Shown: positions 51,701 through 57,795 of the stretch, one piece after another
How positions within the stretch are numbered: the first letter of the stretch is position 1
Layout: each line of letters starts with the position of its first letter
NCBI GenBank assembly: GCA_040384665.1
Contig: JAZKIY010000010.1
Span: 1-64,000 of the forward strand
DNA from: PCRC01 sp040384665
Lineage (GTDB): Bacteria; Pseudomonadota; Gammaproteobacteria; Burkholderiales; Burkholderiaceae_C
Direction of reading: 5' to 3'
DNA length: 64,000 nucleotides
Position numbers and translations under genes: made by a program
The notes under the pieces: generated by a model
Seen by the model: the letters and a program-made list of their open reading frames with translations, nothing else
What the model was told of the DNA's origin: nothing
Databases searched by the model: none

Positions 51701-51720
51701 TGAGCGAAACACCGGCCTGA
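45754..51720 (+). CDS. chpA: Hybrid chemosensory histidine kinase ChpA/PilL
   Basis: A 1988-residue CheA-type kinase. Three histidine-phosphotransfer domains are visible by HxLxGS motifs: His750 (HTLKGSS), His1050 (HSLAGSS) and His1257 (HTLKGSA). Then come a dimerisation region, the ATP-binding core (HLLRNGVVHGIE from 1560, EDDGAGLN), a CheW-like domain and a C-terminal receiver (VDDS at 1870, phosphorylation site Asp1915). Long Ala/Pro-rich linkers separate the domains. Residues about 1176-1198, between the second and third Hpt domains, are encoded by a dispersed repeat. Pseudomonas ChpA has more Xpt domains. It phosphorylates PilG and PilH. Confidence 0.93.
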   Translation: MAHPASDAPPRHGDFATADLGPLAWVLDELRKTLDQANKGLRRFAREADAARASAATADAPLPPDTAPLGVSRQLFHQAAGALALVEQPGPTKLLKAVEAAAHAFVQEPERCTEAAAQTVQRACFALVDCLQRALGDNPVSSVALFQPYKDVQALAGADRVHPADLFERDDQPWRWLPSALPAGTLVGDAPAQRAALDNAVLGIVRAGDTRAAQALRELSLGLAHTTPQPEARVFWQLAAALGEGLAQGLLPMDLYAKRAASRILLQYANLSRGDTQVSERLAQDLLFFCAQATPSDAATAPVLSALRQTYQLQQHTPANYTQSVLGLFDPALLGQARKRIASAKEAWSSVSGGDASKLRQVAEQFALVADSLVKLHPQSAQLAQTLTQVVDNTVRQGATPGTGLAMEVATAVLYLEASCEELDPADATLAERTGRLSQRLQQVLAGGAPEPLEPWMEALYRRVSDRQTMGSVVGELRASMDELERGLDQYFRQPQERQALVKVPAQLGQMRGVLSVLGLDQASQTVLHMRDVVERLLASPPDAATLKSVFEQLGNNLGALGFLIDMLNYQPALARKLFVFDAATGELSPIMGRSAAVPNAEPATPEAPAQPIPTDTPLADQALAAAASVAETAPAELTERLDSIATFASLADQPALAAAARQAASALAAPEQPEVSAAMDQLAAQATLSAQPAEPAPTPPATDYAEDDLLGIFLDEAREVLATGTAAVQALHTAPDDSQQLITLRRSFHTLKGSSRMVGLATFGEAAWALEQLLNSWLADHLGASPALLAVCGESLQSLAEWVEAVARHDDGAWQAEPFRTRADALRLGAAEAATPPEPLELSSELTADELDGLALLDVPEIHAEATTEAPTDLSNAVSTAPLADMDFDAMFSGIDLNLPGTAPAEAQAIADIDIASLADIAEPTAEVPVPPASELGHDVPLDSDAVHDAPTPVRDSSWLTELPSLDLTLPAEAAPLPEPVAASAEVDDNATTDDEQTRVIDGLRVHIPLYNVYLNEADEWSRRLQTDLSELQLELHRPVADSTVALAHSLAGSSATVGFTALSGLARQLEHALDHARINQRCTAEQAQVFVEAADDIRRLLHQFAAGFLKTPNPSVVAALQALEADLGTPPKRDLDPPADTDADTLPSPVEAPPQAAMPLLPVDSRPHTVWGTDFESNSPQALVEPSGQAIESGAYAARNADDELDETDAVDTELFPIFEEEAVELLPQLGAALRQWSARPDNLSARTEVLRVLHTLKGSARLAGALRLGELAHLFESDIESLGSEAPDSDGVAPLLARFDALENTFDALRQRDARLYEAQYLPADATRPAPLMPTMPAPLVPVDHAGSGQGWPASPAVPDTAPAQRPTATVRVRADLLERLLNQAGEVMLTRTRLEAELGQLRGSLKDLTGNLDRLRVQLRDVEVQAESQMQSRLAQAKEAQQNFDPLEFDRFTRVQELTRMMAESVNDVATVQRNLQRTVQVTEDDLTAQARQTRELQRDLLRTRMLEFEGISERLYRVVRQTSKETGKQVRLDIEGGRIEMDRAVLDRMTPAFEHLLRNGVVHGIETPEDRLQAGKPESGVITVRLRQEGNDVSVEFEDDGAGLNLNTIRQRAEALGLIEQGSWQDDTTLANLIFLPGFSTASVVTELAGRGIGMDVVRSEVIALGGRIETRHQPGRSTAFKLVLPLTTAVTQVVMLRIGTLTVGVPASVVELVRRTSTSELAAAYASGAVAFAGESVPFFWAGALLQGAHTGGPASEPVGEAAGKNIPVVVFRSAGQRVALHVNEVLGNQEVVVKNLGTQLSRLPGLSGITLLASGAVALIYNPVALAAVYGESARQAMQDELRNAPTSAQRLAPPLAPLVLVVDDSITVRRVTQRLLLREGYRVALAADGLQALERLQEERPAVVLSDIEMPRMDGFDLVRNIRADATLAGLPVVMITSRIAEKHREHARELGVDHYLGKPYVDEELLDLVRRYSLSETPA
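49281..49346 (+). repeat. Dispersed repeat copy D inside chpA
   Basis: TTTTGAATCAAACAGCCC, TCAAGCCCTAGTAGAACC, AAGCTATTGAATCAGGAGCA: the block order of copies B and C. It is read in frame as SNSPQALVEPSGQAIESGA in the linker between the second and third Hpt domains. Its AT content stands out from the surrounding GC-rich gene. Confidence 0.7.
49801..49801. other. Hpt-to-kinase boundary marker in chpA
   Basis: Approximate point where the Pro/Ala-rich linker after the third Hpt domain gives way to the dimerisation/kinase part (residue about 1350). Included only as a domain landmark; it is not a separate genetic element. Confidence 0.2.
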
Positions 51721-53202
51721 TCAGGTTTCTTTTTTCACCACCGCGTAGCGCGCCAGCGTGCGCGCACGCGCCTCGGCATGGTCGACCACCGGCCGGGGGT
51801 AGGTGGTACCGAGCGTGACGCCTGCCGCCAGCAGGTCCATCGGCTTGGCGTTCCAGGGTTCGTGCAACGCGGCGTTGGGCAAGTCCGCCAAATGCGGCAG
51901 GTAACGGCGGATGAACTTGCCTTCGGCATCAAACTTCTCGCTCTGGCTGGTGGGGTTGAAGATGCGGAAGTAGGGCTGGGCGTCACAGCCGCTGGAACTG
52001 GCCCACTGCCAGCCGCCGTTGTTGGCCGACAAGTCGAAGTCGTTCAGGTGGGTGGCAAAGTAGGCCTCGCCCCAACGCCAGTCAATGCCAAGGTCTTTCA
52101 CCAGGAAACTCGCCACCACCATGCGCAACCGGTTGTGCATGTAGCCGGTCTGGTTGATCTGCGCCATCGCGGCGTCCACCAACGGGTAGCCGGTGCGGCC
52201 TTCGCACCAGGCGGCAAACAGCGCTTGCGCCTCGGGGCCACGCTCCCACTGAATCGCGTCGTACTCGGGCTTGAAGGCCCCCGCCACCACGTGCGGGAAG
52301 TTGTAGAGGATCTGCACATAAAAGTCGCGCCAGACCAGTTCACTCAGCCACACGGCCGCGCCATGGCTGCCCGCCTGCTGATGCTGCCAGGCAACAGCGG
52401 CCAACTGGCGGATGGACACGGTGCCAAAACGCAGGTGCACGCTCAGATAGCTCGGCCCCTTCACCGCCGGGAAGTCGCGCGTGTCGCCGTACCGGTCAAT
52501 GCGTTCGACAAAGTCCTGGAACAGCGCCTGCCCACCTGACACACCGGTCGGGATTTTCAGCGCCGACAGGTTGGTGACCTCAAACCCCAGGGCCGACAGC
52601 GGCGGCACCGCGTCGCGCAGCCCTTCGGGACGAAACACCAGCGACGCCGCGTGGCGCGCCACCGGGTAAGGCTTCAGGTAAAACGCATTGAGCTTCTTCA
52701 GCCATGCGTTTTTGTACGGGGTGAACACACCGTAAGGGCGACCGGCCTGCGTCAGCACCTCGTCGCGCTCAAAAATGACGTGGTCTTTGCTGGTGTGAAA
52801 AGCAATGCCCGCGTCGGCCAGCGCGCCCCGCACCTTGGCGTCGCGGGCGATGGCCTGCGGTTCGTAGTCGTGGTTGGCAAACACGCCCTGCACGCCCAGG
52901 CGCCGGGCCAGCGCGGGCAACTCGTCCACCGCCCAGGCGTGGCGCACGATCAGCCCGCCGTCCGGATCGCCCGACAGCGCGCGCAGCGACGCATCCAGCG
53001 CCACCAGCGACTCACGGATGAACTCCACGCGGCGGTCGGCCTGGCGCCCTTGCGCCAGCAGCGGGTCCAGAATCTCGCGGTCGAACACAAACACACAGTG
53101 CACCTGCCGGCAGGCTTTCAGCGCGTGGTGGAGGGCGGCGTTGTCCTCGGTGCGCAAATCACGGCGAAACCACACCAGGCCGCTGGCAAATGACTTTTCC
53201 AT
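51721..53202 (-). CDS. phrB: Deoxyribodipyrimidine photolyase, class I CPD type
   Basis: A 493-residue FAD enzyme that repairs cyclobutane pyrimidine dimers with blue light. GLVWFRRDLRTEDNAAL opens the antenna domain. The catalytic domain shows WLSELVWRDFYVQIL, GRTGYPLVDAAMAQ, HNRLRMVVASFLVKDL and NNGGWQWASSSGCDAQPYFRIFNP. The ATG at 53202 is preceded by GGGG; an ATG three codons earlier lacks a ribosome-binding site. It is divergent from yqgE with only 21 bases between the starts, so the two promoters must overlap the opposite genes or each other. Confidence 0.95.
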   Translation of the reverse strand: MEKSFASGLVWFRRDLRTEDNAALHHALKACRQVHCVFVFDREILDPLLAQGRQADRRVEFIRESLVALDASLRALSGDPDGGLIVRHAWAVDELPALARRLGVQGVFANHDYEPQAIARDAKVRGALADAGIAFHTSKDHVIFERDEVLTQAGRPYGVFTPYKNAWLKKLNAFYLKPYPVARHAASLVFRPEGLRDAVPPLSALGFEVTNLSALKIPTGVSGGQALFQDFVERIDRYGDTRDFPAVKGPSYLSVHLRFGTVSIRQLAAVAWQHQQAGSHGAAVWLSELVWRDFYVQILYNFPHVVAGAFKPEYDAIQWERGPEAQALFAAWCEGRTGYPLVDAAMAQINQTGYMHNRLRMVVASFLVKDLGIDWRWGEAYFATHLNDFDLSANNGGWQWASSSGCDAQPYFRIFNPTSQSEKFDAEGKFIRRYLPHLADLPNAALHEPWNAKPMDLLAAGVTLGTTYPRPVVDHAEARARTLARYAVVKKET

Positions 53203-53211
53203 GTTCCCCAT

Positions 53212-53217
53212 TAAAAT
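53212..53217 (+). promoter_or_regulatory. -10-like hexamer TAAAAT before the yqgE ATG
   Basis: TAAAAT ends six bases before the yqgE start codon, with no Shine-Dalgarno sequence. This suggests transcription starting at the ATG. It lies in the 21-base divergent gap with phrB. Confidence 0.3.
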
Positions 53218-53223
53218 CGGTCC

Positions 53224-53829
53224 ATGCCCGATTCTGCGCCGATCAACCTGACGCACCACTTCCTGATTGCCATGCCAGGGCTGGAAGACGAGGCATTCGC
53301 CAAAAGCGTGGTGTATGTGTGTGAGCACACCGAACGCGGCGCACTGGGCATCGTCATCAACAAGCCCAGCGACATCAACCTCAAACGCCTGTTCGACCAA
53401 GTCGAGCTGCCACTGCGCCGCGACGACCTGGTGGAAACCCCGGTCTACCACGGCGGCCCGGTGCAGACCGAACGCGGCTTTGTGCTGCACGACCAGATGC
53501 TCTCGGGCCAGGTGGGCGATGTGGCGCCGCGCGAATCGGCCTACGCCTCCACGATGGTGATCCCAGGTGGGTTGGAGATGACCACCTCCAAGGACGTTCT
53601 GGAAGCGCTGTCCACCGGCGCCGGCCCACGCCGTGTGCTGGTGTCGCTCGGCTACTCGGCCTGGGGCGAAGGCCAGCTCGAATCTGAACTGGCCGACAAC
53701 AGCTGGCTCACGGTGGGCGCCGATGCGGCGGTGATTTTCGACACGCCTGTCGCCCAACGCTACGACAAGGCACTGGCCCTGCTCGGCCTGCAGGCCTGGA
53801 TGCTGTCGCCTGAAGCAGGGCACGGATAG
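53224..53829 (+). CDS. yqgE: YqgE/AlgH family protein
   Basis: A 201-residue protein of the YqgE/AlgH family. LTHHFLIAMPGLEDEAFAKSVVYVCEH, GIVINKPSDI, VYHGGPVQTERGFVLH and LGYSAWGEGQLESEL are the conserved segments. Biochemical function is not established; it is regularly found next to ruvX, as here (two bases apart). There is no ribosome-binding site before the ATG. Confidence 0.93.
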   Translation: MPDSAPINLTHHFLIAMPGLEDEAFAKSVVYVCEHTERGALGIVINKPSDINLKRLFDQVELPLRRDDLVETPVYHGGPVQTERGFVLHDQMLSGQVGDVAPRESAYASTMVIPGGLEMTTSKDVLEALSTGAGPRRVLVSLGYSAWGEGQLESELADNSWLTVGADAAVIFDTPVAQRYDKALALLGLQAWMLSPEAGHG

Positions 53830-53831
53830 CC

Positions 53832-54251
53832 ATGAACGCCGTGACCGCGCACACCAACGTCCCCGCACACCTGCAATCCTTTCTCGCATTCGACTATGGC
53901 CAGAAACGCACCGGCGTGGCCAGCGGCAACCGGCTGCTCAGGCAGGCCAGCCCACAAGCCACCATCAGCGCCACCGGCGACGCGCGCTTTGCCCTGGTGG
54001 ACGCCCGCATCCGCGAGTGGCAACCCGACGCGCTGGTGGTGGGCGTGCCCTTCCACCCGGACGGCGCCAGCCACGAGAACACCGAACGTGCCCGCAAATT
54101 CGCCCGCCAGCTGCATGGCCGCTTCAAACTGCCGGTGTTTGAGGTGGACGAGCGCTACAGTACAACCGAAGCACTGGCCAACGGCGCGAAAGACGCCGAT
54201 GCGGCCTCGGCCTGCATCATCCTTGAACAATTCCTGAGGAGCCTCCCGTGA
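53832..54251 (+). CDS. ruvX: Holliday junction resolvase-like protein RuvX (YqgF)
   Basis: A 139-residue RNase H-fold nuclease. The first catalytic aspartate is Asp21 in FLAFDYGQKRTGVA. VVGVPFHPDGASHENTERARKFA, the VDERYSTTEA segment and the terminal DADAASACIILEQF complete the site. YqgF proteins act in 16S rRNA 5' maturation and possibly in recombination. Its TGA overlaps the GTG start of pyrR. Confidence 0.92.
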   Translation: MNAVTAHTNVPAHLQSFLAFDYGQKRTGVASGNRLLRQASPQATISATGDARFALVDARIREWQPDALVVGVPFHPDGASHENTERARKFARQLHGRFKLPVFEVDERYSTTEALANGAKDADAASACIILEQFLRSLP

Positions 54252-54745
54252 CGCAACTCGCGCTTGATGCCGAAGCGCTGTACAGCGACCTGCTGCGCGG
54301 TGTGAAGGCCATCCATACGCCAAGCACCCGGCTGGTCGGCATCCACTCCGGCGGCGCCTGGCTGGCCGAACGGGTACAAAAAGACCTTGGCCTGGCGGAC
54401 GCACCGGGCAGCATTTCCTCGGCCATGCACCGCGACGACTTCGCCCAGCGTGGCCTGTCCGACGGTGGCCAGACCCAGCTCAGCTTCGACGTCAACGGTG
54501 CCGACATCCTGCTGTTCGACGACGTGCTCTACACCGGCCGCACCATCCGCGCCGCGCTGAACGAGTTGTTCGACTATGGCCGCCCGGCCAGTGTCAAGCT
54601 GGTGGTGCTGGTGGACCGGGGTGGCCGCGAGCTGCCGGTGCAGGCCGATGTGGTGGCCGCCCGGATCACCCTGCCCGCCACCCAATCGCTGGCCCTGATT
54701 CGGGACGGTGCCGGTCGCTTCAGCTTCCAGGTGGAAACTGTCTGA
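54248..54745 (+). CDS. pyrR: PyrR: pyrimidine operon regulator / uracil phosphoribosyltransferase homologue
   Basis: A 165-residue type I phosphoribosyltransferase. LVGIHSGGAWLAERV, SSAMHRDDFAQRG and the PRPP-binding loop ILLFDDVLYTGRTIRAAL are present. It starts with GTG overlapping the ruvX stop (GTGA) and ends overlapping the pyrB start by one base. In Bacillus PyrR attenuates the pyr operon by RNA binding; here it may work as a uracil phosphoribosyltransferase or a regulator. I see no attenuator leader upstream, since the gene is inside an operon. Confidence 0.92.
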   Translation: MTQLALDAEALYSDLLRGVKAIHTPSTRLVGIHSGGAWLAERVQKDLGLADAPGSISSAMHRDDFAQRGLSDGGQTQLSFDVNGADILLFDDVLYTGRTIRAALNELFDYGRPASVKLVVLVDRGGRELPVQADVVAARITLPATQSLALIRDGAGRFSFQVETV

Positions 54746-55713
54746 TGCTCTACAAACGCAACCCCCAACTCAACAAGAACGGCGAGCTGGTTCACCTGCT
54801 CTCCATCGAAGGCCTGCCCAAAGACATCCTCACCCACATCCTGGACACGGCCGCCAACTTTGTCAGTGTGAGTGACCGCGAGGTCAAGAAGGTGCCGCTG
54901 CTGCGCGGCAAAAGCGTGTTCAACCTGTTCTTTGAGAACAGCACCCGCACCCGAACCACCTTCGAGATCGCCGCCACCCGGCTGAGTGCCGACGTCATCA
55001 ACCTCGACATCGCGCGCTCGTCGGCCAGCAAGGGCGAGTCGCTGCTGGACACCATCGCCAACCTGAGCGCCATGGCGGCAGATTTGTTCGTGGTGCGCCA
55101 CGGCGAGAGCGGCGCACCCTACCTGATTGCCCAGCACGTGGCGCCGCATGTGCACGTCATCAACGCGGGCGACGGCCGCCACGCGCACCCGACCCAGGGC
55201 CTGCTGGACATGTACACCATCCGGCACTACAAGAAAGACTTTGCCAACCTCACGGTGGCCATCGTCGGCGACGTGCTGCATTCGCGGGTGGCGCGCTCGG
55301 ACATCCACGCGCTCACCACACTGGGCTGCGCCGAGGTGCGGGTGGTTGGCCCCAAAACCCTGGTGCCCAGCGACATGGCACAGATGGGTGTGCGCGTCTG
55401 CCACACGCTGGAAGAAGGCATCAAAGGCTGCGACGTGATCATCATGCTGCGGCTGCAGAACGAACGCATGAGTGGCGCACTGCTGCCCTCGGCCCAGGAG
55501 TTCTTCAAACGCTTCGGCCTGACGCCAGAGAAACTGCAACTCGCCAAACCCGACGCCATCGTCATGCACCCGGGCCCGATCAACCGCGGCGTGGAGATCG
55601 CCTCGGCGGTGGTCGACGGCAAACAGAGCGTGATCCTGCCGCAGGTGACCTTTGGCATCGCGGTGCGCATGGCGGTGATGGGCATCGTCGCCGGAAATGA
55701 GGCAAGCCCATGA
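54745..55713 (+). CDS. pyrB: Aspartate carbamoyltransferase catalytic subunit
   Basis: A 322-residue enzyme of the second step of pyrimidine synthesis. The carbamoyl-phosphate motif STRTRTTF is at residues 66-73, followed by LIAQHVAPHVHVINAGDGRHAHPTQGLLD and VMHPGPINRGVE. There is no adjacent pyrI regulatory chain. Instead the dihydroorotase-like pyrC' follows with an ATGA overlap, as in pseudomonads, where the two proteins assemble into one complex. Confidence 0.96.
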   Translation: MLYKRNPQLNKNGELVHLLSIEGLPKDILTHILDTAANFVSVSDREVKKVPLLRGKSVFNLFFENSTRTRTTFEIAATRLSADVINLDIARSSASKGESLLDTIANLSAMAADLFVVRHGESGAPYLIAQHVAPHVHVINAGDGRHAHPTQGLLDMYTIRHYKKDFANLTVAIVGDVLHSRVARSDIHALTTLGCAEVRVVGPKTLVPSDMAQMGVRVCHTLEEGIKGCDVIIMLRLQNERMSGALLPSAQEFFKRFGLTPEKLQLAKPDAIVMHPGPINRGVEIASAVVDGKQSVILPQVTFGIAVRMAVMGIVAGNEASP

Positions 55714-57005
55714 AAGTACTGATCCACGGTGGCCGTGTCATCGACCCTGCTTCGGGTTTTGACGAAAAATGCGACATCGCCCTAGCCGCCGGTCGCATCA
55801 TAGCTATTAAAAACATAGCAAAAGACTTCGCTCCCAACCGGACCATCGACGCCACTGGCTGCCTCGTCGTGCCCGGTCTGGTCGATCTGGCGGTGCGGCT
55901 GCGCGAACCGGGCCACGAACACGAGGGCATGCTGGAGTCCGAAATGGCGGCGGCGGTGGCCGGTGGCATCACCAGCCTGGTCTGCCCGCCCGACACCGAC
56001 CCGGTGCTGGACGAGCCCGGTTTGGTGGAGATGCTGAAGTTCCGCGCCGAGAAACTGCACCAGGCCCGCGTCTTCCCGCTCGGTGCCCTCACCCGCAACC
56101 TGCAGGGCGACACGCTCACCGAGATGGGCGAACTCACCGAGGCCGGCTGCGTTGGCTTCAGCCAGGCCGAGGTTCCTCTGGCCAACACGCAGGTGCTGCA
56201 ACGCGCGCTGCAGTACGCCAGCACTTTTGGCTACAGCGTCTGGCTGCGCCCGCAGGAACTGCACCTGGGCAAAGGCGTCGCCGCCAGCGGCCCGCTGGCC
56301 ACACGCCTGGGCCTGTCGGGTGTGCCCGTGGCCGCCGAGACCATTGCCCTGCACACCATTTTTGAGCTGATGAAAACCACCGGCGCCCGCGTGCACCTGT
56401 GCCGCATCAGCAGCGCGGCCGGCGTCGAACTGGTGCGCCGTGCCAAACAGGAAGGCCTGAAGCTGAGCTGCGATGTGAGCATCAACTCACTGCACCTGAC
56501 CGACACCGACATCGGTTACTTCGACAGCCGCGCCCGGCTCAACCCACCGCTGCGCCAGCAGCGCGACCGCGACGCGCTGCAAGCCGGTTTGGCCGACGGC
56601 ACCATCGACGCACTGGTGTCTGACCACACCCCGGTGGACGAAGACGCCAAAACGCTGCCGTTTGCCGAAAGCGAGCCCGGGGCCACCGGCCTGGAACTGC
56701 TGCTGGGCCTGGCGCTGAAGTGGGGCCAGGCAGACGGTGGCCCCGGCCTGCTGCGCGCATTGGCCACGCTGACCTCGGCCCCGGCCGCCGTGCTCGGCGA
56801 CGCGCTGGGCACACTGCAGGCCAGCACCGGCCGGCTGGTGGAAGGCGGCATGGCCGACATCTGCATCATTGACCCGGCGGTGGAGTGGACGGTGGCTGCC
56901 GACACCCTGCGCAGCCAGGGCAAACACACACCGTTCACCGGCTACCCGCTGCGCGGCCGGGTGCGCTGCACGCTGGTGGGTGGCCACCAGGCCTTTGAAG
57001 CCTGA
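55710..57005 (+). CDS. Dihydroorotase-like protein PyrC', metal ligands lost (probably inactive)
   Basis: A 431-residue amidohydrolase-fold protein. The class I dihydroorotase layout is clear (VIDPASG, ATGCLVVPGLVDL, LREPGHE, LVSDHTP). However, the DxHxH metal site reads Asp59-Leu-Ala61-Val-Arg63, the expected Asp-Asp-Gly loop reads GFSQAEV, and DHxPH reads DHTPV. Catalysis is therefore unlikely. In Pseudomonas such inactive PyrC' subunits are needed to assemble active PyrB, and pyrB overlaps it here by four bases. Residues about 16-41 coincide with a dispersed-repeat copy. A catalytic pyrC should exist elsewhere. Confidence 0.9.
   Translation: MKVLIHGGRVIDPASGFDEKCDIALAAGRIIAIKNIAKDFAPNRTIDATGCLVVPGLVDLAVRLREPGHEHEGMLESEMAAAVAGGITSLVCPPDTDPVLDEPGLVEMLKFRAEKLHQARVFPLGALTRNLQGDTLTEMGELTEAGCVGFSQAEVPLANTQVLQRALQYASTFGYSVWLRPQELHLGKGVAASGPLATRLGLSGVPVAAETIALHTIFELMKTTGARVHLCRISSAAGVELVRRAKQEGLKLSCDVSINSLHLTDTDIGYFDSRARLNPPLRQQRDRDALQAGLADGTIDALVSDHTPVDEDAKTLPFAESEPGATGLELLLGLALKWGQADGGPGLLRALATLTSAPAAVLGDALGTLQASTGRLVEGGMADICIIDPAVEWTVAADTLRSQGKHTPFTGYPLRGRVRCTLVGGHQAFEA
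55757..55831 (+). repeat. Dispersed repeat copy E inside pyrC'
   Basis: TTTTGACGAAAAATGCGAC, ATCGCCCTAGCCGCC, ATAGCTATTAAAAACATAGC, AAAAG: aligned block by block with copy A (TTTAAAGCAAAAATGG, AGCCCTATTG, AAGCTATGAATTAAGTAGC). It is read in frame as residues about 16-41 and is AT-rich compared with the rest of the gene. The right half (ATAGCTATT...ATAGC) is the strongest match. Confidence 0.6.
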
Positions 57006-57021
57006 CGCCGCCACTGCGCCC

Positions 57022-57789
57022 ATGACCCCCTCTGCTGCACCACCCCGTTGGTGGCGACTGCTGCGTGGTGCCTGGCGTGGCGTGCGCCTGCTGGCCCACA
57101 TCGCCGGTGGCCTGTGGATCTACCACCTGCGGTTTTCACGCCTGTCAACGGCACAGCGCCAAGCAGCGGTACAGGCCTGGGCCGATGGCATGCTGGGCAA
57201 GGTCGGCATCACGCTGCAGCGGCACGGCACGCCCGCCGCCGCTGGCCCGGTGCTGCTGGTGGCCAACCACATCTCGTGGCTGGACATCGTGACCATGCAC
57301 GCGGCGCGCTACTGCCGTTTTGTCTCCAAGGCCGACATCCGGCAGTGGCCACTGGTCGGCTCCATGGCCGATGCAGCGGGCACGCTTTACATCCAGCGGG
57401 AGTCGCGGCGCGACGCGATGCGGGTGGTGCACCACATGGCCGAAAGCCTGCGTGCGGGCGATGTGGTGGCGGTGTTCCCCGAGGGCACCACCAGCGATGG
57501 CATCACCATGCTGCCCTTCCACGCCAACCTGCTGCAGGCCGCGATCTCGGCCAACGCGCCGGTGCAGCCCGTGGCCATCTCGTACATTGACAGCCAGACC
57601 GGGCAGCCGACGCTGGCGCCCTGCTACATCGGCAATGACCCGCTGGTGGTGTCGATCTGGCGCACGCTGACAGCGCCGGCCATTCTGGCGGTGGTGCGTT
57701 ACGGTGAACTGCAAACCGCCCAGGGCCGTGACCGGCGCCAGTGGGCCACCGACCTGCAGGCCGACGTGGCACGGCTGCGGGCGGGCTGA
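57022..57789 (+). CDS. 1-acyl-sn-glycerol-3-phosphate acyltransferase (PlsC family)
   Basis: A 255-residue membrane-associated acyltransferase of phospholipid synthesis. The catalytic HX4D motif is His83-Asp88 in ANHISWLDIV, and the substrate-binding FPEGTT is at residues 152-157. An N-terminal hydrophobic segment (GVRLLAHIAGGLWIYHL) anchors it to the membrane. ATG 57022, 16 bases after the pyrC' stop, is the natural start; a longer frame beginning at 56869 would overlap pyrC'. It converges with ychF. Confidence 0.9.
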   Translation: MTPSAAPPRWWRLLRGAWRGVRLLAHIAGGLWIYHLRFSRLSTAQRQAAVQAWADGMLGKVGITLQRHGTPAAAGPVLLVANHISWLDIVTMHAARYCRFVSKADIRQWPLVGSMADAAGTLYIQRESRRDAMRVVHHMAESLRAGDVVAVFPEGTTSDGITMLPFHANLLQAAISANAPVQPVAISYIDSQTGQPTLAPCYIGNDPLVVSIWRTLTAPAILAVVRYGELQTAQGRDRRQWATDLQADVARLRAG

Positions 57790-57795
57790 GCTACC

